DNA of 37,758 bases from Holophagaceae bacterium (GCA_025361125.1 JANYBM010000044.1:1-37758), one strand, 5' to 3'. Shown: positions 1 to 10,470, numbered from the stretch's first letter. Program-made: numbers and translations. The notes: generated by a model from the letters alone, not told the origin.

Positions 1-43
1 ATCCAGGGTAATGGTCGTTATGGCCATGTGTTTTGAGCCTTTC

Positions 44-60
44 ACTAGGATCCGCCTAGT
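44..60 (+). promoter_or_regulatory. Short perfect hairpin in the mreB leader
   Basis: ACTAGG and CCTAGT form a 6-bp perfect stem around a 5-base loop, about 38 bases before the mreB start. It could be a leader hairpin or an operator. No convincing -35/-10 pair can be placed in the few bases available, so the promoter itself may lie left of the window. Confidence 0.3.
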
Positions 61-98
61 CTCCATGGCATCCTAAGAGGTTCCTTTGGGGTTGAGCT

Positions 99-1142
99 GT
101 GGCGTCTATTTTTTCAGTGGAATTCTGGTCCAACATGTTCACATCGGACCTGGCAATTGATCTGGGCACTGCTTCGGTTTTAATCCACACGAAACAAGCG
201 GGGCGCATTGTTGTCTACGAGCCCTCCATTGTTGCCATTAACACCCAGACCGGCGAGGTTGAAGCCGTGGGCGATGAGGCCAAACAGCTTCTGGGTCGGA
301 CGCCCCAGGGCGTGAAGACCGTCCGCCCCATGAAGGACGGCATGATTTTCGAAGTGGACGCCGCAGAAAAAATGCTCGCGATGTTTATCCTGAAGGCACG
401 CCCCAACAAGGGCCTTGCCCGAACCCGCATTGTGGTGAGCGTGCCCCCCAGGGCCCATCAGGTGGCGCGTCGCGCGGTGAAGCAGGTTTGCTACGACGCC
501 AAGGCCGGTGAGGTTTTCCTGGTGGATCAGACCATGGTTGCTGCTATTGGCGCGGGCTTGTCCATCAATGAAAAACGCGGTTGCATGATCGTGGATGTGG
601 GCGGTGGAACCACTGATGTGGCGGTGATTTCATACAACGGCAAGGTGTTCTCTGACTCCATCACCGTGGCTGGTGATGAAATGGATGAGGCGATCATCAA
701 GTTCATTCGAGAGAAATACAACGTGCTCATCTCTGAATCGAGCGCGGAACGGGTGAAATGGGAGCTGGGTTCGGCCTTCCCCTCCGACCAGGTCCGCACC
801 ATGGAGATCAGCGGCCGGGATCAATTCGAAGGCCTGCCCAAGACCTTGACCCTCAATGATTCGGAAATCCGCGAAGCCCTTTCGGAGCCCATCAACGCCA
901 TCATCGATCTGGTCCGCAAGGCGCTCAACGAAACGCCCCCGCAGTTGGCGGCGGACCTTATCGAGCGAGGTATTTGCATTACGGGCGGAGGCTCCAAGAT
1001 TCAAGGCCTGGATGATCGCCTTCGCAAAGAGACCCACCTTCCGTGCTATCGGGCGGAGGATCCGCAGACTGCGGTGGTGCGAGGCACCGCCATGCTGCTT
1101 GAGGACATCCCGTTCCTGAGGCGAATCCAGATTCTCGACTAA
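99..1142 (+). CDS. mreB: Rod shape-determining protein MreB (actin-like)
   Basis: MreB is the bacterial actin homologue that polymerises under the inner membrane and positions the lateral wall synthesis machine. The protein is 347 residues, the normal family length. The N-terminus carries the actin-fold phosphate-1 loop (DLAIDLGTAS). The middle carries the phosphate-2 loop (IVDVGGGTTDVAV), and the adenosine motif GGGSKIQGL is near the C-terminus. I chose the GTG at 99 because it gives the short amphipathic N-terminal stretch ahead of DLAIDLGT that MreB proteins use for membrane binding. An internal ATG at codon 13 is a weaker alternative. It heads the mreB-mreC-mreD-mrdA-rodA cluster. Identification is essentially certain. 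Confidence 0.97.
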   Translation: MASIFSVEFWSNMFTSDLAIDLGTASVLIHTKQAGRIVVYEPSIVAINTQTGEVEAVGDEAKQLLGRTPQGVKTVRPMKDGMIFEVDAAEKMLAMFILKARPNKGLARTRIVVSVPPRAHQVARRAVKQVCYDAKAGEVFLVDQTMVAAIGAGLSINEKRGCMIVDVGGGTTDVAVISYNGKVFSDSITVAGDEMDEAIIKFIREKYNVLISESSAERVKWELGSAFPSDQVRTMEISGRDQFEGLPKTLTLNDSEIREALSEPINAIIDLVRKALNETPPQLAADLIERGICITGGGSKIQGLDDRLRKETHLPCYRAEDPQTAVVRGTAMLLEDIPFLRRIQILD

Positions 1143-1145
1143 AAG

Positions 1146-1190
1146 GCCTGAAGGGGAATGTGCTGATGGCAACTTTATTTCCTTTCAGGC
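1146..1190 (+). promoter_or_regulatory. Stem-loop over the mreC translation start region
   Basis: Bases 1146-1158 pair with 1178-1190 as 13 consecutive base pairs, two of them G-U, around a 19-base loop. The left arm contains AAGGGG, the ribosome site of a small leader ORF. The right arm contains the only Shine-Dalgarno-like AGG in front of mreC, whose ATG begins 5 bases after the stem. The likely role is translational control of mreC relative to mreB; an mRNA-processing or partial-termination role is possible. Confidence 0.45.
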
Positions 1191-1195
1191 TCTGA
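1166..1195 (+). CDS. Possible 9-residue leader ORF coupled to mreC
   Basis: ATG at 1166 opens a 9-codon frame (MATLFPFRL) whose TGA at 1193-1195 shares its last base with the mreC ATG (TGATG). A strong AAGGGGA ribosome site sits about 9 bases upstream, clearly better than the AGG in front of mreC. Ribosomes translating it would melt the 1146-1190 stem and could re-initiate on mreC. This is inferred from layout only; a 30-base frame can arise by chance and the peptide has no recognisable function. Confidence 0.35.
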   Translation: MATLFPFRL

Positions 1196-2064
1196 TGGCT
1201 CCTCGGGCTGGATGGCGCTCCACAGGCTGGCAAGGTTGGATCCTGGTCCTGCTTTGGTTGGGGCATGGTCTTTGGGTACTGACTGGGCGCTGGCCCAGCT
1301 TGGGCCTGGTTAAAGCATTGGCAGTCGTTTCAGGCCCGGTTCTCAAGATCTCTGCCAAGTGGGAGACCCGTGGTGAGGCCCGGAGACAAATAATTCAGAA
1401 CCTGGCCAGCGCCGAGCAGGAAAACGCCCAGCTTAAAACCAAAGTTGGGGTTTACGAGTTGCAAGAGGCCCGTGAAGGCCCCCGTCGGGCAGAGGCCGAA
1501 GAAGCCATCCGGCTGCTGGGGCTGAAACGACAACTGCCCCTGGAAACGCTTGCCGCGCGGGTCATCGCGAATACCCGTACTGCGCCATTTGGTGGACTGG
1601 TGCTTGACCAGGGATCCGACCTAGGTCTTCAACCGGACCAAGGTGTCATCGCTCCCGAAGGCGTTGTGGGGCGCATCTGGAGTGTTGGCTCGCGGCAGGC
1701 ATCGGTCCTTCCTCTGGATGCCTACAATGCCTCCACAGGCGTGATGCTGGCCCGCAGCCGCGCCACGGGGGTCTTGCAGGGGACAGGTCCAGGAAAGGCC
1801 GAAATTAGGTACATCAGCAGCCAGGAAGGCGTCCAGGTGGGTGAAGCGGTTTACACCTCTGGCCTGGATCGTGTTTTCCCGCGCGGGCTGTTGGTGGGCT
1901 TTGTGAGCCAGGTGAGGCCTCGGGATACCGAGCTGAAGGTGGAGGTTGCACTTTCGGCTCCACTGGATCGCCTGCATTTATTATTGGTGCTGCCGGCCAA
2001 GCCTCCAATCGAGGTCAGCCCCCCTTCGACACCGCCTGTGGGTGCTGGAAAGGGGCTGCAATGA
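1195..2064 (+). CDS. mreC: Rod shape-determining protein MreC
   Basis: MreC is the periplasmic scaffold that activates PBP2/RodA in the elongasome. At 289 residues it has the standard layout: a short cytoplasmic start, one membrane anchor at about residues 13-31 (GWILVLLWLGHGLWVLTG), a coiled-coil-prone stretch at about 60-95, and two beta domains. The latter are recognisable from segments such as GLVLDQGSDLGLQPDQGVI and VYTSGLDRVFPRGLLVG. It ends in a proline-rich tail. It overlaps mreD by the ATGA at 2061-2064. No other start codon lies upstream in this frame after the mreB stop. Confidence 0.95.
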   Translation: MAPRAGWRSTGWQGWILVLLWLGHGLWVLTGRWPSLGLVKALAVVSGPVLKISAKWETRGEARRQIIQNLASAEQENAQLKTKVGVYELQEAREGPRRAEAEEAIRLLGLKRQLPLETLAARVIANTRTAPFGGLVLDQGSDLGLQPDQGVIAPEGVVGRIWSVGSRQASVLPLDAYNASTGVMLARSRATGVLQGTGPGKAEIRYISSQEGVQVGEAVYTSGLDRVFPRGLLVGFVSQVRPRDTELKVEVALSAPLDRLHLLLVLPAKPPIEVSPPSTPPVGAGKGLQ

Positions 2065-2543
2065 GTGTTCGCAATGCACCAGCTTCAATCCGATCCTCCT
2101 TGGTTTGCTTTGCCGCGCTTCTGGGAATCTTTGTCACGGCGCCGTGGCCCCCCCTCCAGTCTGTGTTCCATGTGGCCCTGGTCCTGGGATTCGCACCCTT
2201 GGAATCGGTCCCGTTGGTGGCGGGACTTTGGGCAGTGGCGGCTGGCTGGGTGGCGGAAGTCACGTTGCGCATGGTGCCCCACCCCGGGGGCGCTGCGTGG
2301 GTGGATCTGACGCTCACCCTGACGGTGTTGTTCTTCAATCGCTTCTGGCCCCCGGATAGGCGACTGATCTGGTGGGGAAGACTGGCGGGTTTCACACTGC
2401 TGCACTCGCTGCTGTTATATCTATCCATGGCCTTGGCATCTGGTTCACATCCTGCGGGACGCGGCTGGCTCTGGGCCTTGCTCACTTCCCCCTTTTGGGC
2501 GATGTTGGCTTGGCGCGTTAAACCCGCTGCGCACCCGAGGTAG
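2061..2543 (+). CDS. mreD: Rod shape-determining protein MreD
   Basis: MreD is a small polytopic membrane partner of MreC. The protein has 160 residues, the usual size, and is almost wholly hydrophobic, with four to five predicted membrane spans. MreD sequences diverge quickly, so the call leans on position between mreC (4-base overlap) and mrdA (two-base gap), together with size and hydrophobicity. The conserved gene order makes the identification safe. Confidence 0.88.
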   Translation: MSVRNAPASIRSSLVCFAALLGIFVTAPWPPLQSVFHVALVLGFAPLESVPLVAGLWAVAAGWVAEVTLRMVPHPGGAAWVDLTLTLTVLFFNRFWPPDRRLIWWGRLAGFTLLHSLLLYLSMALASGSHPAGRGWLWALLTSPFWAMLAWRVKPAAHPR

Positions 2544-2545
2544 CC

Positions 2546-4486
2546 GTGGATCTACGCCAACGAAACCTCCTGCGCGAACGGCTGGCCACCTTTCAGGCCG
2601 CCGCATGGCTCATGGTGTTGGGCTTAGGCCTTGTCTATGCCTGGTTGCAGGTGGTACGGCGATCTGAATTGCAGAAATTGGCACTCAGCCAGGCGGTCAA
2701 GGTGCGCACCACGCCAGCCCCCAGAGGTATCATCTTCGATCGCAATGGTCACCGACTTGTAGATAATCGCCGAGCCCTGCATCTGGTCATTCAGCAGGAA
2801 GATTTGCCGAAGGACCTCTCCCTGGTGGAAGCCCTCGCTCAAGCCTTGGAACAAGATCCCGAACAAATGAAGCGACGTGTGCAGCTGGCGCGCGTCGCTG
2901 GGACGAAAAAATCGCTGATCGTGCAGGACAATCTGGATGACGCTAGCCTTGCGCGGGCAGAAAATCTGCGAGCCAGATTTCCCTTTCTCAGCATTGAGGT
3001 GGCACCCCGGCGGGTGTACCAGGGTGATGAGTTGGCCGCCCACGTGCTTGGCTATGTTGGGGAAGTTAATCCACAACTCATGGCCAAAGAACCAGGGCGG
3101 TATCAGTTGGGTGAGATCGTTGGCCGAAGCGGGTTTGAGGCTGCCCGCAATGATCTTCTCAAGGGGCAGGATGGGCAGCGGAAAAGCCTGGTGGATCATT
3201 TGGGCCGGGAGGTGGCGCTCTACGGACTGGAGAATTCCACGCCCGGCCAAAGTTTGTATCTCACCTTGGATGCGGGGCTGCAAAAGACCATGCAGGACGC
3301 TTACGGCGAAGAGCGTGGCGCGGGCGTGGTGATTGATTTGCGGGATGGGGGCATCCTGGCTCTCTATTCCAGTCCATCCTTTGATCCCAATGCGTTTCTG
3401 GGCCACATGAGCCAAAACGATGTGGATCAATATGTCCGCAACCCCACCCAGCCCATGGTAGACCGGGCTACTCAAGGACTGTACCCACCAGGTTCCACCT
3501 ACAAATTGCTCATCGCGCTTTGCGCATTGGAAAAAGGCATCATCACGCCAGAAACCACGTTCACTTGCCATGGGAAGAAAGCTTATTACGGGCGGGAATT
3601 CCGTTGCGACGCGGTGCATGGAACGCTGAACCTCATCCAGGCCATCGCCCGGAGCTGCGATATTTATTTCTATGAATTGGGGGTGCGGCTTGACGTGGAT
3701 GAAATCCATGCCACCGCCGCGAAATATGGACTGACGGAACTCACCCAGGTAGATCTACCTAATGAATTGCCTTCGCGCATTCCCAGCCGGGAATGGAAGG
3801 CCAAACACGGTCGCAAAGAAAAAAAATGGTATGCCGGAGAGACCATCAGTGTGGCCATCGGGCAGGGGCAGAATGGACTCACGCCCATCGCCCTGGCCCG
3901 GTTCTATGCCATGCTCGGCGCCAAAGGAAAAGTGCTCACGCCACACCTGCTTTACGGCCAGCGCGATCAAACCGGGCAGATGGTGATCTTGCCACCTCCA
4001 AAACCACGGGAGACCGGGCTCGATTCAAAGATATGGTCGGCCTTGGATGAAGGCCTATATGAAGTGGTGCGCAGTGGTACCGCCCATAATTCAGCCCTAC
4101 CGGGGGTGACCATGTGCGGTAAAACCGGCACCAGCCAAGTCACCACCTTCGTGGATAAGGCACACTATCGGACCCTGGCCAAACAGTTTCGGGACAATGC
4201 GTTATTCGCAGGCTATGCCCCCCGCGAGAATCCGCAAATCGCTTGGGCTGTTGTCGTTGAGAACGCTGGTTTTGGTGCTGACGCGGCTGCGCCCATCGCC
4301 CGGAAATTGTGCCAGTACTGGTTTCTGGACCGATTGAAGAAACCATTGCCTCCTCCAGGTGGGAAATTGCCTGACGCTTTTGATGAAGCCCAAAGTGATG
4401 AGGCCGAGTCCAGTGTCTTGCCGGAGCCAATCACCCCAGCGGACAAGGTTCTGCCCAAATATCCAGAGGCCGGGGCGCAGCGATGA
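2546..4486 (+). CDS. mrdA: Penicillin-binding protein 2 (elongasome transpeptidase)
   Basis: This class B PBP crosslinks new peptidoglycan during side-wall growth and works with the RodA polymerase encoded next to it. It has 646 residues: one N-terminal membrane anchor (about 17-36), a pedestal/dimerisation domain beginning at the RGIIFDRNG motif, and a C-terminal transpeptidase. The three penicillin-binding motifs are visible as Ser317-Thr-Tyr-Lys320, Ser370-Cys-Asp372 and Lys526-Thr-Gly-Thr529. The start is a GTG two bases after the mreD stop. An acidic, proline-rich tail of about 50 residues follows the catalytic domain. It overlaps rodA by ATGA. Confidence 0.96.
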   Translation: MDLRQRNLLRERLATFQAAAWLMVLGLGLVYAWLQVVRRSELQKLALSQAVKVRTTPAPRGIIFDRNGHRLVDNRRALHLVIQQEDLPKDLSLVEALAQALEQDPEQMKRRVQLARVAGTKKSLIVQDNLDDASLARAENLRARFPFLSIEVAPRRVYQGDELAAHVLGYVGEVNPQLMAKEPGRYQLGEIVGRSGFEAARNDLLKGQDGQRKSLVDHLGREVALYGLENSTPGQSLYLTLDAGLQKTMQDAYGEERGAGVVIDLRDGGILALYSSPSFDPNAFLGHMSQNDVDQYVRNPTQPMVDRATQGLYPPGSTYKLLIALCALEKGIITPETTFTCHGKKAYYGREFRCDAVHGTLNLIQAIARSCDIYFYELGVRLDVDEIHATAAKYGLTELTQVDLPNELPSRIPSREWKAKHGRKEKKWYAGETISVAIGQGQNGLTPIALARFYAMLGAKGKVLTPHLLYGQRDQTGQMVILPPPKPRETGLDSKIWSALDEGLYEVVRSGTAHNSALPGVTMCGKTGTSQVTTFVDKAHYRTLAKQFRDNALFAGYAPRENPQIAWAVVVENAGFGADAAAPIARKLCQYWFLDRLKKPLPPPGGKLPDAFDEAQSDEAESSVLPEPITPADKVLPKYPEAGAQR

Positions 4487-5595
4487 GCTCGTCCCTGACC
4501 CCGAGCGTGGTGAATAAATCCACCCGTAACCTGGATCCCATTTTGTTGTTCCTGGCCTTGGTCCTGACCACGCTTGGTACGCTCACGCTTTACTCGGCCG
4601 GGAAAGGCACCACACATCAATCTTTGTGGATCCGGCAAAGCGTTTGGAATGGACTCGGCCTGCTGGCGATGCTGCTGTTCTCCCGCTTCGACTACCGGCG
4701 TTTGGCGCAGAGCAGCCTGCCAATCTACGTAGCGGGACTCTTGAGTCTGCTTGTGGTGCTCTTCATCGGACACACCGTGGCAGGTTCAAAAAGCTGGCTT
4801 TCTATAGCTGGTGTGAGTCTTCAACCCTCAGAATTTGTGAAGTGGCTGGTGCTGCTTTTTGTGGCCCATCGCCTAGGCACCAAATCTCCAGAAGCCCTTA
4901 ATGTTTGGGATTTGGCGGGAGCCGCAGGGCTTTTGTTTTTCCCAATGTTCCTGGTGCTCAAACAACCGGATCTGGGGGTGGCGATGACTTATACCCCCAT
5001 TTTGCTGCTCTTCCCGCTGCTACGAGGTATCCGTTGGCGTTGGGTGGTGGCGGGGGTTTTGGGCTTTGCCTTGCTTTCTACAGTGGTTTGGAACTACAAA
5101 CTGAAGGTCTACCAGAAAGAACGCATCCTCACGTTCATAGATCCTTCGCGGGACCTGCAGGGTAAGGGTTACCAGGTCAATCAAAGCCGGATCGCCATTG
5201 GTGCAGGGGGGTTGTGGGGCAAGGGTTATATGAGCGGATCCCAGACCCAACTGAACTTTCTTCCGGTGAAGACCACGGATTTTGTCTTTTCCGTTTGGGC
5301 CGAGGAGCGGGGTTTTGTGGGCATTCTGATGGCGCTGGCGCTATTTGGTGTGCTGCTGCATCGCATCCTTGCCATCGCAGGAGAAGCCACCACTGCGGCA
5401 GGTACTTACTTCTGCGTGGGAGCGGCGGGGATTTTTGGTTTTCATATCCTGATCAACATCGGCATGGTGAGCGGCGCGCTCCCCACCACAGGCATTCCTC
5501 TGCCCTTTTTTACCTACGGCGGCTCTAGCACACTGGCCTTCTTCCTGGCTTTGGGAATCATCATGAATATCCACCATCAGGCCAAATCGAGGTAA
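4483..5595 (+). CDS. rodA: Peptidoglycan glycosyltransferase RodA (SEDS family)
   Basis: RodA polymerises lipid II into glycan strands in complex with PBP2. It is 370 residues with about ten membrane spans. SEDS hallmarks are present: the KQPDLG loop with the essential aspartate at residue 163, an AEERGFVG loop, and the C-terminal signature TTGIPLPFFTYGGSS. It is the last gene of the mre/mrd operon and starts inside the end of mrdA. The next gene is convergent, so transcription should end in the hairpin-rich stretch that follows. Confidence 0.96.
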   Translation: MSSSLTPSVVNKSTRNLDPILLFLALVLTTLGTLTLYSAGKGTTHQSLWIRQSVWNGLGLLAMLLFSRFDYRRLAQSSLPIYVAGLLSLLVVLFIGHTVAGSKSWLSIAGVSLQPSEFVKWLVLLFVAHRLGTKSPEALNVWDLAGAAGLLFFPMFLVLKQPDLGVAMTYTPILLLFPLLRGIRWRWVVAGVLGFALLSTVVWNYKLKVYQKERILTFIDPSRDLQGKGYQVNQSRIAIGAGGLWGKGYMSGSQTQLNFLPVKTTDFVFSVWAEERGFVGILMALALFGVLLHRILAIAGEATTAAGTYFCVGAAGIFGFHILINIGMVSGALPTTGIPLPFFTYGGSSTLAFFLALGIIMNIHHQAKSR

Positions 5596-5619
5596 CGGGC
5601 CTCCTCCGCGAGCCGAAGG

Positions 5620-5784
5620 CGAGTGGGGGCGCTGCCCGCCCGGGGACAGTGGGATTGGGGGTGGTAACGGAACCCCAACGCAGAAGCGTTAGAGGTGAAC
5701 CTCTGTCTTCCCCGTAGTTGAAGGCCGACAGGCGAAATCGGCTGCCATCCGGTCAGAAATCTGTTGAATGCGATTTCGCATGAC
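5620..5784. other. Cluster of short perfect hairpins between convergent genes
   Basis: Several small inverted repeats follow one another: TTGGGG/CCCCAA (5655-5660 with 5673-5678), AACGC-AGAA-GCGTT (5677-5690), AGAGGT-GA-ACCTCT (5691-5704), GCCGA/TCGGC (5724-5728 with 5738-5742) and the near-palindrome ATGCGATTTCGCAT (5768-5781). CGGGGAC at 5641 can also pair with GTC...CCCCG at 5705-5714, closing a multi-branched structure. No T-run follows, so it is not a classical terminator. It could be a structured RNA, a REP-like element or a Rho-independent-like processing region. Confidence 0.4.
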
Positions 5785-6546
5785 CTAGGCCTTCACCCCG
5801 ATTACGAAACCACGGCAGTAAGCCAGTTGCTCGGCTTTGGGCATTAATTTCCAGTAATCCACCTTGGGAAAGCCTGCGGCAAAAACCATGGAAGCCAGAC
5901 AATTTAGTGAAGGTGCCCACCAGTTCGTTTCGTTGTTGCTGTATTCCTTTGCCGGGTAGAACTCCATGACCATGTGGCTCCCTGGGTAACCATGGCCGAA
6001 GCCACCCTGATAAGGGCTGAAATCGTCACAGATGGCACTTTCGATGTAGATTTCGCCAGCGCAGACCGCGCCCAGACGATCCAAAGCCAGGAGCGGGTGG
6101 CGGAGATGGTAGAGCGTTCCAAAACAGAAGACCACGTCGAAGCGCCCGAGTTTTTCTTCGGTGACATCGTAGACGCTCATCTCGATCCGCTTGCAGCGGT
6201 CCTCTCCGTAGCCCAAGGCTTCCCGGCAGAAATCGAACGTCTCCCAACCTTTCCGCTGCCGGGTTTCAAGGGTGCCGAGGAAATCTGAGAAATCGTCAAT
6301 GGCCACGACCTCCCGCGCTCCCCGGCGCAGCGCTTCAAAACTCCAGTAGCCGTCCCAGGCGCCCACATCCAACACCCGCAATCCAGCCAGGCTTTCCGGC
6401 ACCTGGTAGGCCCGTGGGTCAATGGGAGCCCACCCGGGCGTCAACAGCCCCTCCGCGAGCTCGATGCGGTGGTACCAGAAGGGAAAATTCTTGATCCCGG
6501 CTTCGATGGTGGCTCTGGCTTCAGGTGTCAGCGTCGTTTGATTCAT
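5785..6546 (-). CDS. SAM-dependent methyltransferase, CmoB-like
   Basis: This is a class I methyltransferase of 253 residues. The SAM-binding motif I is VLDVGAWDGYWS, followed by an acidic VVAIDDF strand-2 motif and the FDVVFCFGTLYHLRHP motif IV region. The N-terminal FPFWYHRIELAEG segment resembles the CmoB/DUF1698 group, whose best-known member modifies wobble uridine in tRNA. The substrate here cannot be read from sequence, and this single-domain form may act on something else. The frame stays open upstream, but the ATG at 6546 has a good GGAG site five bases ahead and avoids overlapping ligA, so I chose it. It is divergent from ligA and convergent with rodA. Confidence 0.8.
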   Translation of the reverse strand: MNQTTLTPEARATIEAGIKNFPFWYHRIELAEGLLTPGWAPIDPRAYQVPESLAGLRVLDVGAWDGYWSFEALRRGAREVVAIDDFSDFLGTLETRQRKGWETFDFCREALGYGEDRCKRIEMSVYDVTEEKLGRFDVVFCFGTLYHLRHPLLALDRLGAVCAGEIYIESAICDDFSPYQGGFGHGYPGSHMVMEFYPAKEYSNNETNWWAPSLNCLASMVFAAGFPKVDYWKLMPKAEQLAYCRGFVIGVKA

Positions 6547-6620
6547 TGGAACTCCAAGCCCAAGAATACCTGCCGCATGGGCCCAACCCGATGCTTTGGC
6601 GGAAAGCCATCGCCCGTTAG

Positions 6621-8615
<1,995 letters not shown>

Positions 8616-8730
8616 TGGCAGTGGACTGTCAGCTATCGGTCGCCGACTTGGGACCCAGACCCATAGACTCTAGGTTTTCGACTCGCTACCTGAGGCCTTG
8701 GCCTTGGGGCTCAAATAGACTCCCGGCCAA

Positions 8731-8765
8731 TAATCGAAATCGCCCAGTCAACCCTCGGCTATGCT
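8731..8765 (+). promoter_or_regulatory. Candidate promoter of the Ser/Thr kinase gene
   Basis: TATGCT at 8760-8765 could serve as a -10 element for the ATG at 8794, giving a leader of about 22 bases. TAATCGAAAT lies 19 bases upstream of it. The same 10-mer and hexamer, 17 bases apart, occur in front of the sigma factor gene on the other strand (29380-29412). There is no TTGACA-like -35, so a non-housekeeping or activator-dependent promoter is possible. Confidence 0.3.
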
Positions 8766-8793
8766 TGGGCGTCTAACCCAAGATCGAGACTCC

Positions 8794-10401
8794 ATGAGAA
8801 CCCGCATTGGCAAATTTGAAATTCAGCGTCGCTTGGGCGAAGGCGCCATGGGTGAAGTTTTTCTTGGGCGGGACCCCATCATTGGCCGCGAAGTAGCCAT
8901 CAAGACCATCCGGTCCCAGATCGCCACCGGAGAAGAAGCCCGCGAACGCTTCTACCGCGAAGCCCGGGCGGCGGGGACGCTGAATCATCCGAATCTCGTC
9001 ACCGTACATGAATTCGGCGAAGACGACGGCACACTTTTTCTGGCCATGGAATACGTGCCGGGCCAGGACCTGCATAACTTGCTGGTTGACCACAGCCTGA
9101 CCAGGCCGCAAATTCTGGAGATCGTGGCCCAGGTCTGCGATGGCTTGGCCTATGCCCATGCCCGAGGCATCATGCACCGCGATATCAAGCCCTCCAATAT
9201 CCGTGTGGATTGGCATCATGGGCGGCCTTTTGTGAAGGTCATGGATTTCGGCATTGCGCGCATCGCGGGTTCGGACATGACGGGCTCAGGAACGATCCTC
9301 GGTACCTTTGGCTATATGGCGCCGGAATACATCTCGACGGGGATACCGGATCCGCGAGCGGATATTTTCGCGTGTGGCGTGATTCTCTATGAAGCCCTGG
9401 CCGGTGAACGACCCTTTCCCGGAGACACCACTGCTACGGTGCTTTACCGCATCGTCCACGAGCAGCCAAAACCATTGGACCCGGCCCATCTCAACGGCAT
9501 CAGCCCTGCGGTGCAAGGCATCCTGGACCAAGCATTGGAAAAGGATCCAAACCAGCGCTACCAGCGGGCCGAAGTCATGTCAGCGGCCTTGCGCTCCGCC
9601 AAGGACCCCCATTGGCTGGGCGGCGTTGTCCTGGGTACCACGGCGTCTGTAAAACCATCCAACCGTGATGCGCAAATGCCTCCCACGGTGGCCACCAACA
9701 GGTCCGACCCGACAAACCCGCCCCCCAAGGTCGCGGACACCCGCAACCCCAAAGCCTCGTCCAGTCATGGGCTTTGGGCGGCGGGGCTCATTGTCATCGC
9801 CGGTCTTGCGGCCGGCGGAGCTTGGGGCCTGATGCGTGGGCAGAAGCATGCTCCAGCACCCCCCGTCCTTGTTCAGACCAACCCACCAGTGAGTGGAACA
9901 CCCCCCCCCACCCCTTCTACTTTCAAAACACCTGTTCCAAAATCCGAAGTGCTGAAGGTGACTCCGGCGGAGATCAAAGAGAAGCCCTTGCCCAAGCCCC
10001 TCTCCGCCATTGTCGAAAAAACAACCCAACCACCTAGCACTCCAGAGCAGGACCACCTCGTTCAAGAAAGCCCCGAAAAAACGGAGATCAATGAGGCGGC
10101 CGGAGAAATTGAGGGTCATCCCCACAGGGCCCATCAGCATTTTCAAAAAATTCACCAGCGCGACCCCCAAAATGCCCGGGCCTATGCCCTTGACTTGGTG
10201 GCGCTGTACCACCTGAACCAATACGGCGAAATGGCTGCGCTTGTTCATAAAGCCAGGGCCAATGGCGTGAACCCAAAAGCCTTCAACGCCTATCCTCGCT
10301 ATCGCATGATGATGAAGGAAGAGGCCCAGGCCCATCGCATTCCCCAGGGTCTGAAAGAGCGCATGAAGGCTGCGGGACACGATTTCAATTCCGGGGATTA
10401 G
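8794..10401 (+). CDS. Transmembrane Ser/Thr protein kinase (PknB-type)
   Basis: This is a eukaryotic-like Ser/Thr kinase of about 535 residues. The N-terminal kinase domain (about 7-265) shows the glycine loop GEGAMGEV, the ATP lysine Lys37 in VAIK, the catalytic HRDIKPSN with Asp130, and DFG with Asp151. A variable linker leads to one membrane span (about 326-347). The outer part is a Pro/Thr/Lys-rich stretch and a helical C-terminal region of about 60 residues resembling a single TPR-like repeat, so it lacks PASTA repeats. I chose the ATG at 8794 because the kinase fold begins at once; an in-frame ATG at 8761 falls on the putative -10 box. The signal sensed and the targets are unknown. Confidence 0.9.
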   Translation: MRTRIGKFEIQRRLGEGAMGEVFLGRDPIIGREVAIKTIRSQIATGEEARERFYREARAAGTLNHPNLVTVHEFGEDDGTLFLAMEYVPGQDLHNLLVDHSLTRPQILEIVAQVCDGLAYAHARGIMHRDIKPSNIRVDWHHGRPFVKVMDFGIARIAGSDMTGSGTILGTFGYMAPEYISTGIPDPRADIFACGVILYEALAGERPFPGDTTATVLYRIVHEQPKPLDPAHLNGISPAVQGILDQALEKDPNQRYQRAEVMSAALRSAKDPHWLGGVVLGTTASVKPSNRDAQMPPTVATNRSDPTNPPPKVADTRNPKASSSHGLWAAGLIVIAGLAAGGAWGLMRGQKHAPAPPVLVQTNPPVSGTPPPTPSTFKTPVPKSEVLKVTPAEIKEKPLPKPLSAIVEKTTQPPSTPEQDHLVQESPEKTEINEAAGEIEGHPHRAHQHFQKIHQRDPQNARAYALDLVALYHLNQYGEMAALVHKARANGVNPKAFNAYPRYRMMMKEEAQAHRIPQGLKERMKAAGHDFNSGD

Positions 10402-10412
10402 AATCTGTTTCC

Positions 10413-10470
10413 AAATAACCTATGCTGTTCAGGTTATTTTGCTACGGCCCCTTATTCCAGTCTGGGGCCG
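10413..10470. terminator. Two tandem hairpins between convergent genes
   Basis: AAATAACCT (10413-10421) pairs perfectly with AGGTTATTT (10431-10439), leaving a T-rich right end that suits termination of the kinase transcript. A second stem, CGGCCCC (10445-10451) with GGGGCCG (10464-10470), follows and could stop the opposing lipoprotein transcript. The pair probably works as a bidirectional terminator. Confidence 0.6.

Noticed and set aside
2624-3709. A 361-codon open frame opposite mrdA
   Set aside because: It lies wholly within the certain PBP2 gene and has no recognisable motif or start context.
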